Source of the DNA: Hydractinia symbiolongicarpus
Taxonomy: Eukaryota; Cnidaria; Hydrozoa; Anthoathecata; Hydractiniidae
DNA: 64,000 nucleotides
Assembly: GCF_029227915.1 (NCBI RefSeq)
Contig: NC_079889.1
Coordinates: forward strand, 8,372,001 to 8,436,000
Reading direction: 5' to 3'
Shown piece by piece: positions 33,997 through 45,400 of the stretch (within the stretch, counting starts at the first letter, position 1; each line of letters begins with the position of its first letter). The notes under the pieces are model-generated. The model saw nothing but the letters and a program-made list of their open reading frames with translations, searched no databases and was not told the origin of the DNA. The position numbers were made by a program, and so were the translations under genes.

Positions 33997-34357
33997 TAAT
34001 TCTTATAATTTCTTTGCCGGCTTGTCTTGGGAATAGTTTTTACGCGGGTTTTTTTCTGCAATTGAAATCTATTAACTTGTAATAACTAAAACTCATAGGA
34101 AAAACGTCAGTTTTTGAGATATTAGGCGGTATCTTTGTAAGTATGAGGTCGATTATTGTTTCAGTATCCTGTCTAATTCTTGTGGGTTTAATCTTTACTT
34201 GTTTCAATTGGAATAATGTAAAAATTGATTTGAGCTGAGTATTGTCATTTCGTTTCGAAAAGTTGCAATTGAAATCCCCAGTTAACATAATTTCCTTTTC
34301 TTCTGAGGTTGCTAATGATAACGACTTTTTAATTAAATCATTGAAGGTTTTAGGTAA

Positions 34358-35130
34358 GGGCCTTTTTATATGAGACCGGGAGACTCGGTCCACCGAGATA
34401 TCCCGCATGACTGAGATCTCGGATATTCGCGGAAAAACGCTGAAAATTTAAATCGTGTTTATATGGTGCATATTCGTCTTGCCCCGGCTACAACGGGAAA
34501 CTCGGTCAACCGAGATCCCGGGCAGGTGACCCTAGATCCCGGTCAAACGGGATGGATATTTGTCCATGTAAACAGAAAAACCCGGTGGCTAAGGACGGAA
34601 AAAGTTTATGTAAGCTTTAAAAGAGCAAATAATTATCACTATTAATGCAAATCAATGGATGTATTTGTTTTTGTATTATAGCGTATTTTTAATGAAAAGA
34701 CAACAAAACCATGAAACATGCTGAAAACACCAGGTTTCACTGAAATTATAATTGAAAATGATCTAAAATTAACTTTTTATCCTGTTTCAAGTGTGTGGGA
34801 GATAAATAACAGCCCCATAATATATTTAAATGAATGATATTTAAATTGGTCCGAAATGATAGTAATTTTAAAAAAAATTAAGAAATATCTAATAGTGATA
34901 ACAAGTATAAGTTGTTTCAAGCATAAACAGTATTGCTATCTTCTTTTTTCTGTTGATGGAAGCCATATTTGTTTATATACTCACCCCGCCACTTTCAATT
35001 TCCCGCTAATTTTCTTCATATAAACCCGGGACGGAAAATGACAAATTTACATATAAACCCGAGTTGATATTACCCCTCTCTACCGGGAAACTCGATAGGC
35101 GAGTTTCCCGGTTCTCATATAAAAAGGCCC
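34358..35130. mobile_element. PIF/Harbinger-type MITE with TAA duplication
   Basis: Ends GGGCCTTTTTATATGAGA and its exact inverse (right end at 35113-35130), flanked by TAA at 34355-34357 and 35131-35133. Inner arms contain repeated CCGGGA, ACTCGG and CCGAGAT blocks. A 3-base TWA duplication is the hallmark of PIF/Harbinger. There is no coding capacity. It splits the LINE relic. Confidence 0.85.
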
Positions 35131-35250
35131 TAAGTGATTTGACAAAGACGGGGGTCTATACCAAATGCTTATTAGGTAGCTTTTCGTGTTTGAAAATACA
35201 CATATAGAAATCCGCATTAGATGAATAACTTCCATTTTTATCTGAAATAT

Positions 35251-36384
35251 TTTTCTTGCATTCCTTTAAGCTTTTACTATCGTTAAGCAAGAAAAACGTT
35301 CCACACGTTCTAACAGTTCTATGGCTATTGTATGAAAAGGCTGTTCAGCGTACAGATTTAGGGTCGTACACAGGGGTTGATGCAACATTTTTGTTGCGTC
35401 TTTCCTTTTTTTCTCGTCTTTCCTTTTTATGCTTTACAAAAAACGTATAATGTAAATACGGTGTTTCTTATTTTACTTGTGTTGGGAAGAATCGTATCAT
35501 CAAGCCGTCGCATCAAATAAAACATTTATCCTTGGTTTTATTAATCTTCTTCAGGGCACTACCCCCTAATGAAATTCCGTCGTACTTGCGTTATCGAAAT
35601 TACGTGGGATAGCAGTGTGCTTTTCATAGTCCCGTACCATTTTTATTTGCAGTTTTTACCCCCTGATGCACAAGTTTGCAGAATAATAAGTCAGTTTCTT
35701 ACTAATATGTGTGTGTATTCTTTTTATCTATATGTCAAATTAAACCAACGCATTCAAAACACCCTGCAAAAATTTGCTTTTTAGATGCAATTTGGCAAAT
35801 TTCCAGTGAAAAGTAGAAATCTCTTAATATCTCTAAACTCCCCTTACTCACGAAACACTCAAAAACTATTAGCAAGCCTGTATTTTCCCATACCACGCAA
35901 GGGATGAGTAACTTTTTAAAAATTTTATAGGCGTTTTATAAGACTAAGAAACAGTTGTACGCATAAGATTGCTGCAAAATCAAGGAGGTACGTTACGTCG
36001 GTCGAAAATTATATCCTCGGGGGAGGGGGATTATAGGTGGAAGTTATCAAGGGGCAGGGGGGGGGGGTTACAACCATATTTTCTTGCATAAATCAGCTAA
36101 ACAGTAAATAAAGCATTATTACTGCGATTGTACTAAAGAGATGATCCCTTGGCTGCAGGTATAATTGCACCAGGGAGAGGGATTACCCTGTTGTTAAGCC
36201 AATTTTATTGACAGAGTCAAAACACTCATGATTTCTCATGTTGTTCTTGTCTGTTCCAGGTTTCTCTTTGGTTGTTTCATATTGTTCTAGCCTTTTGTAT
36301 GGTATATCCAGCTTGTTTTTTATGTAGAAATTATATAAGTCGTCAGAAAAAGTACAATTTTAACTAGTTTTATGAGTTGGGACA
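35251..36384. other. No recognisable gene; G-rich patch
   Basis: This lies downstream of the metalloprotease gene (which is on the minus strand), so it includes its 3' flank. AATAAA-like signals occur, but none can be assigned. A G-rich patch with G5, G5, G4 and a G12-type run lies at 36019-36067. Confidence 0.45.
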
Positions 36385-36494
36385 TCATTTCCTGCACGTT
36401 TTACAGCATAATGTTTTCACATTTTTATATTTGCAATAGCCTTTCTTCAACATACTTGGGCACACGGATGATAGTTCGTTGCAAACACTCTCGT
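36385..36494 (-). CDS. ADAMTS exon 29: PLAC-like C-terminus
   Basis: [20 protein letters not shown] and TLCCKTCRK followed by TGA. Six closely spaced Cys with a CC-x2-C end fit the PLAC module found at the end of several ADAMTS proteins (a ShK-like fold is a second reading). Confidence 0.8.
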
Positions 36495-39400
36495 CTAAAA
36501 AAAACACAAAGGTAAAAACACATCTTTAAAGTTATTCAAATTTTAGTTACTATTTCTGCAATATGAATTTTTTAATGATAACACCACTTTCTGCATATCC
36601 TTGTCACAAGTTAAGGGCGTTATAAGAATATTTTTGTGTTACTGGCTTCTAACACGAATAAAAAAATGGTGAAAATGAGGCGACCAAGGTTGTGACATCA
36701 TGGAGGGAGGGAAGTGAGGCCAGCCTGATCATCAAATCGATATGAACCAATAAAAACGTCAGAAGTAAAAAAGACATTAAACTGCCGGACTCTAATGTCA
36801 CTCTTAACCTAGACCTTTTCAAAACAACATAACGGATATGACCGAATATATTGATTTTCTTAAAATCAATGCAAAACTCTTCATTAATTGAAACTGTTTG
36901 TCAAATGAGATGTTGAAGAAATAACTTACTTCTTGGGCAATAAACAAAACAATTGTTTACAGTTGCTGGCATTGGTATATTCTCTTTGCATTCTTTTATT
37001 TTCGCCCTAATCGGTTTGTTGTTTTGAATTGTTTTATAACATGTTACGTTTCGGGTACGGTATCCGATTATACCACACGGTGAACACTCACTCCAAGGAT
37101 GTTCTTTGTATGTGTACCTAGAAAAAACAAATCATACCGAAAAATGGAACCATATTTCTTTATAAGCTTGAGAACATGCTTAATAATTTTTACCGTAAAG
37201 ATATGCTTATTTTGAAAAATGTTTTTTTACAATTATGTTATTTTACATAATTACAATTACCTTACTTGTATTAAAATTCGCGCTGTACTAGAATTCGCGC
37301 AGACCTAAGTTGCGCGAATTAAGACTGAGCGAAAAATAATCCGCGCGAATAGCTTTCCTATCACAAACTTGGAAGTCGCTTAAGAAACCCTAAATTGATA
37401 TGTAATTTAGTAACAGTTTTTGTAAGTAAAAATTTGAGATAGTTTTCAGCTGGTATAGTGACTTCTTTTCTGTTTTAAATAAAATTAAAATTACAATGAA
37501 ACCTCTTCTTCTTCGTCTTCGTCTTCCTCCTCGACCTTTATCTCCACCGGGATTTTCTCTGGCTCAAGGTAATTTTCGAGCATGAACCCTTTCATTTTTC
37601 GGAAGACTTCGTTACTTGAATCTCCTTTTCCAACACATAATTTAATTGGTATTTCCAAGCCCCCTTGAGGTAAAGGACTTCTGCGAAACTTTGTCATTCG
37701 TACTGTTGCATTGATCACACCGTTGTATTCAAGGTAGAATTTGCAAAAGCGGGAAATTTCTCGTGGAAGATGCCCTACAATTGAAAGTTTCTCGATCTTT
37801 CCTTTGATTTGACAGTATAGTCCTATGGAATATGGGTCAAAAAGGTTAGCTTTATCCCGTTTCACGGTAAGCCTTTGTCCTAACTTTGGTAACCAAATCT
37901 TTCGGTACTCGTGAAATCCTCTGGAAGCACAATCAATAACAAGATCAAGATCATCTGAAGTCAAATGTAAGTCTTCGAGTTCCTGTGCTCCTTCAATTTC
38001 ACTTTGGTCTTGAGCCTCGCTTTTATTGTAATCTTTTCCATCTTCAAGATGGTGATCCTGATAAAAAGAGGCATGTTCTTCTTTCTCGCATTTCATGCAC
38101 AGTGCGACTTTGCATTCTGTCCACCCAGGGTAACTTTCAGATGTTGGCACAGAACAATTTAAACTTCTGTTACAGGCAAAGTCACCACACTTTAAGCAGA
38201 GATATTTTGTCATAGCTTGACAACCGACGCAGTTTCCCTCAGCCAATTTTTAAAATCACTTGTCAAAATGCAACGTGATTGTTTTCATCCGAGTATGCAA
38301 TTGCATTGCAAAATCGAACGAAAATTTCTTTTCGAAGATGTCATTGCATTGATATGTTTGTGTTATGGTTTTGTCTTTCTAAAACAGATCTCCGTTGAAA
38401 ACGTAATCATGGCACTTTTTAAGTATTTTAAAAAAATTGAAGATACTGTCTCAGAGAGTGCACAAGCTAGTGGTCTAGGAGATTCTGAACAAAATGAGGT
38501 TCAAAAACAGTTGCAGATGATCAGCGAGCCCCAACCAAAAAAGAAAAGGCAAAAATATGGCGATTATGACAAGCTGCAGCGTGCAGAGATTGGGAAATGG
38601 GCTATAGTTTATGGCATACGACCTGCTGCAAGAAAGTTTGGAGTCCCTGAATCTACGGTTCGAGGTATCGTCAAAAGCTACAAAGAAGCCAAAACAGATC
38701 AAAGGGAATTGAGAGAACTGCCAAGAAAGCATCGTGGTGCTAAACCCCTTCTTCCAGCCGAAATCGATGAAAAAGTTCTTGAGATGATCAAAAACATGAG
38801 AAAAGCTGGATGCGCAGTGAATTACAATATTGCTATAGCCATTGGAAAAGGGATTGTCTTGGCAAATGACCGTTCGCTGTTGAAGGAAAATGGAGGTCAA
38901 ATAAACTTGGATTTTTCTTGGTGTCAATCAATTTTCCGACGGATTGGTTTTACAAAGCGACGTGCAACAACAGCAAAACAGCCCGTGTCTCCCGGTTTTT
39001 TGAAAGAGATGGGATTTTCTTTTCATCGTTCTATTAAAGAACTCGTCGATGCTCACGATATACCTGACGATCTAGTGATAAACATTGACCAGACACCATT
39101 GCCATTTATTTTACTCAGCAAGTATACAATGGATAAGAAAAACGAAAAGCTAGTACCGATAGCTAACTCTGCTGATTATCTTCAAGTAACAGGGATTTTC
39201 TCAATCAGTCTCTCTGGAGTTTTCCTACCGATGCAAATAATCTACCAGGGTAAAACAGCCCGCTGCCATCCTACATTCGACTTTCCCGAAGAGTTCAATA
39301 TTACACATAGCATTAATCATTGGTCAAACGAAGAAAAATCAATTGAGCTCATCAACAAGGTTCTCGTACCTTACGTCCAAAAGAAGAAAAAAGAGCTTGG

Positions 39401-42400
39401 TTTTCGTTCATCAAAGAAATGGCTATTGATTGCAGATGTATTTAAAGCACAATGGACTGACAAGGTCAAAGATCTAGTCGAAAAACATCATGGAAAGATG
39501 GTTCCAGTTCCTCATAATATGACAAATTACTTCCAACCACTTGACCTTACTGTCAATCGATCATGTAAATCATTTTTACGTGACCAAGCACAGACGTGGT
39601 ATGCTGAACAAGTGCAAGCCCAGATCGCTAATGGAATTGCACCAGAAAATGTTTCTGTCGACTTGAAAATCAGCATTCTCAAGCCTCTACATGCTAAATG
39701 GGTCACCAAATACTATGATCATATTCGTACAAGAAAAGAAATCATAATAAACGGTTGGCGCAGATCGGGAATCATCGATGCACTTAGAGAGCAAGTTCAC
39801 AAAGAGGACCCTTTCGAATAATTTTTGTATTATTTTTTATGCTGTTGAAAAGAACTGTTTGAAGAAAAAGAAAAGATCTACCAAACTGTACTGTAATTAA
39901 TAGCTTTTAAAATCTCCTTTGATTTGCAACGTTTGCTTTAGTTTGACGAATAAATTTCAATTGAAAGACATTTCGACCATCGTTTTAGAACAATATGCAG
40001 AGTTTTTAACGAGAGTAGACATTTTGGGGTGCGCGAATTTAAAACTGAGCGAGTATCTCCACTTTAGGATGCGCGAATTTAAGTCGCGCGAATTTAAAAC
40101 TGAGTGAAAAATAGTACGACTCCAATCCAAATACAAGTAAGGTACATGTCATTAAAGTTGAGTTGTAAACACTTCTTTTATTTGGGAAGGAAAATTTTGA
40201 TAAAGCAAAGCTTCTGAGATATGACTTTTAAATGCTACAGAAATAGATATCAAGTTAGGCAAGCCTTTTATTTTTAGAATATGCTCATTTTTTAAGTAAA
40301 TCTTTACTTGCATATGCTATAAACGTTACGCTTGTAAGTAAAAACGTGTCTGCATTAAATTGAAAAACAAAACAAACAAAAGACAACGAACGAACGAACA
40401 TACGACAACTTACTTAATTTTACACGCATGCGTGTTACATGTTTTTATTTTTTTCACCAGAGACACGGAACCGGGTAATGTGCAATGTTTATCATTGACG
40501 GTGGTTTTTCTGCTGATGTGAAAACATTTATAACTGCTCTTGCGAATACCTAAAGACAAAGAAAGTTCAGAAACATATAATGGGTTTAAAAGCATAGTGT
40601 ATATTTTTTCAGTCACAGTATGCTTGTGAAAACGTAATAATTCTGTCCTTTTTTTCTATCATTTCATATGGCAGCAATATTTACATTTGAGCTTTCGAAA
40701 GTTTTCTAAAAACATATTTGAAAACTCAAAATATGTATGCATGTGATCCGCACTTCAGTTCAAATGCTTACAGTTCTAAGTTCAGAATTAGATTATGCTT
40801 CAAATAAGCTTGATTTTTAGGGATTTTGCGGTCTTATGAGGGTTTTGGATTTTTAAATGAAAAAACACAGTAAAAAAGGTAAAGGTAAAATATTGTAGGC
40901 AAAACTTTACGACACTTTACTGACCGGAAAAATAGTTGACCGAGTTTTCGCTGAGATAACTTAGGAGATCAAAAATTCTCACAACATTAGATTTTTATGA
41001 AAAAGTTTTGTGGTTAAAGAAATCATATTAGAATGTGTATACATTTCTATACCTCCATTGCATTCAGCACTACATTTTGACCAATGCGTCTTCCAAATAT
41101 ACGTATTATTGTGGATGGTGATTGGTGCGTAGAAGGAATACTCGATATATAATTCCACTGATTGGTTGAATTCGGAACTTGGAAAGAGAAGCTAAAAGAT
41201 ATAATTTGAAACCCCTTAATAAGCGTAGGGGTCAAAATAGTCTACTTTGCTTTAACCTTGTACGAGTGGGTATCTCCCTCCGTGACAAAATAAAAAATTG
41301 AAGGCTCTTTTAACACTTCGCATGAATAACCTCCAACCGTGAACAAAAATTTTAGGATGGAAAATAAATATAGGCTGACAGTATTTTTTTGGCTCTTTCT
41401 CAAAATGCAGAACTGCTTTCGTTAAAGAAGTAAGTAGGTGTTTAGTGAACGGATCACACAAAAGGTCAGTTGGACAAGACATCGTACGCCCTTCACAATT
41501 ATATCGGCAATTTTTTACTTTTTAATAATAAACTTGATTAAGATTCGTAATGGTATTAAATTAAATGAGCATCCTGGCATTGATGAACAACTCTCCCACC
41601 TTTAAATGAATGCTCTTTCCTCTCCCACAATGAGCCCCTGATTAAGAAAGTAGCTCGCGACAAACCTTATATATGTGAAAGGGCATACTGGACTGCAGCT
41701 AGCTCCTAGACTAGAAGCCTAATAAGACTTTCATGTTAACCTTAAAGAAGAGAAATTCTTATGTATTTAGTCTCATTGTTAATCCCTTCTTTAGCAGTGA
41801 ATTTCGTTTTATCTTCCGCAACTAAACGCTTGGTTTCAAATTAATTCAGCTCACGGCTCGACAGTTATCATATTATAATAAAAAAATCAATAATAATAGA
41901 ACTGCTTACCTGTATTTGAATATCATCTGATATTGGTCCTGATCCATAAATTACTTGTGTACCGTTCTCAAATGGTTGATACCGAAACGTAGTATTGACC
42001 AAGACGTAGTAATGCCAAGCGTAGGAATGAGTGGGAGAGCCACCGTAGTAGTGTACTTTTCCAGTTTTTTCATATCGAGTAGCTAGAAAGGAAGATTAGA
42101 TGATAACTCGAACTGTTTTGGAATTCTCCTTGACTTATTGCTAACAGAACTATTCCAGAACTATATTACAATAAATGAGTAGGAAAGTGCAGTAAAACAT
42201 ATTTTCAATGAATACGGCGTATATTTTTATTTTGTGTGTCAGAGTAAGGTTGATTTCCATTCAGGGCGGTCATTGCAACTCGTGCGCAATAAATTTGATT
42301 TTCATAAAACGAATTGTAGCGCACAGGAAGATTTTAAACAGAAAAATGTCTGCAAAAGTTAACATTGCTAACCTCTGCACTTTTGTTATTGGTAAAAATA

Positions 42401-45400
42401 AAGCCCCCCCTCAATAACTTTTCATAGGATTGTTCAAATTGACTGGTTTAAGAAATGATCCATATTGCAAGACTGAATGTCACCTACATGGCGCGCAAGA
42501 TTACTTTGTTGATGTGCGTAATAATACCTCAAAAATATTTAACACTAGAAGAAAAAAACAACAGCAAATACAGTTACAGACCTAACTTTCCATTCGAAGG
42601 AGTTCTATTTGATACGACAATGTTTGTAGAACCAACTGGTATTTTCAAAATGGTACTTGTAGCTGAAAAGTAAATTAAAACAGAGGCATGTCAGAACACA
42701 GACAAGTTATTTATAACACTCGCCTTGTTAATGATAAAACTAGCAGCTAGTATCAAACAACAAGAATAGCGACTACAACTGGGACAAATCTAACCCTTTC
42801 CTTACGTTCCTCGGGAGAGATTTTTAACACGTCATGATGCAACTGACACCTTCTATTGTTTCCACCGCATACTCTGCATTTATCTAGGGTCGCGTTAGAA
42901 CCAATTCGACCATCACACCCGACTACCTTAGAATGGTAAATAAACGTATTAGTGACAACAAGGTAAGATTTAATTACGCCTTTGTGTCTACTTCAGACAC
43001 TACGTCAAACTCAACCGCAATTTAGGTAAGTCATAATTTTGGGAAATATTACGTATTTTATTATTAACAGTAGTTAGTCCCTGTAACTTCAATTTTTTTG
43101 TAGAGCTAATTGTTTATTTTATGGGGCCAGCAATTTCTGACTAGAACATGAGTGTATCGGTTTACGTACGTTAATCAACTCGGTATTTTGGTTCCTAAAT
43201 GTTAATCGAAATGCCACTAAAAGATTGTATTTTTATAAATAGCCAAAAATGATTTCGATTACTGCCCGTCGATGATAGCTGTAGCTGTCGAAACGTAGCC
43301 TAGAATAAACTTGCTTGTTCATGCCATGATAATATTTATATTATTTATTATAAAGCTATTATCGAAAACATATCAAGTTTACTTTTGATATCTCAAACTT
43401 TTCGACAGAGAAGTAGGACTCGATGTTCATGCAAGTTTTTCGTACCTGGCATTTTCCATATACACACAGATTAGATGTTTGTGCATCACACCTTCCTCCG
43501 TTTGGCACAGTGATAACCTTATTTTCGTTTGCTTTTGTGTCACGACAATGTAACCTGCAAACTTCTTTGCCTAAAAAGCCACAAACATTCGTTGTTGTTT
43601 TTTTCATGCCGGAAAACTATTGTATTGTTTAAGCTTAACGATTCATATGTTTTAATTTCGTAAAACATAGAAAAAAATACATTTGTTTCATACCGGACAA
43701 ACACTACATCGTCAAAAAATAGTTAGAGACTAATTGATCTCGTACGTAATTAAAAAAGAAGAGTTAATATGCTACATGGTATCAAGGATCGTTACGCCGC
43801 AAATGCGAAAAACCGTTAAAAAACAAAATAAAGAAAAAACAAGAAATAGTTTCAAAAAAGTAAAATATAAAGACAAGTTTTAAAATAGCATAAACTCTTC
43901 GGTTAATAAAGCTTATGCTACATTCATTCTATAGCGAGTTACTATAATAATTATTTAAAAAAAGTTTTGAATATTAAAGTATGACGTCCGATTACTTCTC
44001 GAAAGTATACAAACACATTGATTTGCAATTTTAAATCATTTTACTTCAATTGGAGAAACCTTTTCGTCATTTTGAGCTATTTCGCCAAAATTTACGTCGC
44101 AGACATTACTTAAAGAAACTAACTTGCGATGACATCACAATTAAGCTTTATATATTCATATATAGCTAGAAAAAATTAGAAAGAGCTGTAAAATAGAGAA
44201 ATGGTTGTGTGAACACCGGGAGGAACAGAAATACACAGTGTGAGTGATTTAGCAGTCTAGTAAACCTTAAAAGAGGTATTTTTTACTATTCATAAGCTAA
44301 CCTTGTTTGCACAGACCAGATGTTAATGTTATGTCATCTATTGCTATATCACTTAAGTATGATTTACCACGGACAGCTTCAATAATAATCTAGAAAAGAA
44401 TAAAGATTATTGAAACCATATAAAAAGTCTTTAATTTTGTAATGATGATTTTTAGATGTACGGCTAACCTGGTATCACTAAGAAGTTAACAAAAAATGTG
44501 GTACGACATGTTAAGAGTAGTGTCGAATTATTTGTCACAATTTTTTTTCATGTTACAAGAACTATGACTTGCATGACGTACTTACGCAAATAGTAAAACG
44601 CAAAAAAAAGTTATTTCCCGCAAATTTTAATGACCTAATATTCCCGAAACACAGTTTAACCGCGCTTTTTTAAGCTATATTTGTGCACTGTGACAAAATG
44701 TAATGGTTCCTGCTAAATAGGTGTAATAAATCCGCAAAAATAGAACTAAAATGATGAAACTGGCTGTTTTTATAAACCGTCAAATATTTCAATATGTGAC
44801 GTCATATATTTGCGTAACCATAACATTTCACAATCTCCTGCATACCAAATATGTTTGGTCATATTCCGCGAATCCAGATTAGAAAAGCACGGGTAACCTG
44901 CGTTTTGGCTATATAACAACATTAAAATTTGCAGAAAAGAATCTTTCAATGTCGGAATCATTTTTTGTAAGAAATGATTGGTGGTTTTAGGCGGACGGAA
45001 TTTAAGAGCTTTGATGATGTTATATTTTTCCTTGAAAAAACATGTAGCTAATTCTGTATATAAATGGAACCAAGTATTGGATAATAATAATATTTAGTGA
45101 ATATTTAGTTAAACTCTTATTTTTTAACAAAACAATAATTAGACCCACCTTGTATCCAACTTGATGCTGGATAGATATTTCCACAAGCGTCCAAACTTGC
45201 CCATGATCACCAGTTTTTCGCCATACTTCATTGGAATCGCTTGTGTTTACTCGCAAAAATCCTAACTTATCACCATACATGTGATAGTAAAACCGTAAAC
45301 AAACTTTTGGCACGGTCAGTATTGGGCTCGTCAGTTTAATGTTGTCTCCATAGCGAAGAGGGTGTGACGATTCCATGTAGAGATAATGGCCTACATATTA

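Larger units (their letters stand above)
33000..35250 (-). pseudogene. LINE relic: apurinic-type endonuclease and linker
   Basis: On the minus strand, from about 35240: HEKLPNKHLV-like sequence, then after the MITE SEEKEIMLTGDFNCNF (endonuclease Asp/Asn block, about 34290), QVKIKPTRIRQDTETIIDLI and PMSFSYYKLIDF (about 34090), after the Helitron-like block NLASWMISEL and RKYRKLKTKV (33410-33520), then FFSSIASKLLHSVGDFV and NLRRMKQKKAFGID (33020-33170). This is the endonuclease-to-RT order of CR1/L2/jockey-type LINEs. The reverse transcriptase is absent. Stops and two younger insertions break it. Confidence 0.7.
37260..40142. mobile_element. Tigger/pogo transposon with HIRAN gene, complete-looking
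   Basis: Exact 13-base inverted ends CCTTACTTGTATT (37260-37272 and inverted 40130-40142) are flanked by TA on both sides (37258-37259, 40143-40144). Subterminal copies of GCGCGAATT occur in both ends. It holds two divergent genes, HIRAN (minus) and transposase (plus), whose start codons are about 195 bases apart. Length 2883 bases. It lies in intron 27 of the metalloprotease gene, in the orientation that puts its transposase on the opposite strand to the host gene. Confidence 0.9.

Noticed and set aside
38475-38927. Minus-strand frame of 150 codons
   Set aside because: Antisense shadow of the open Tigger transposase; no motif.
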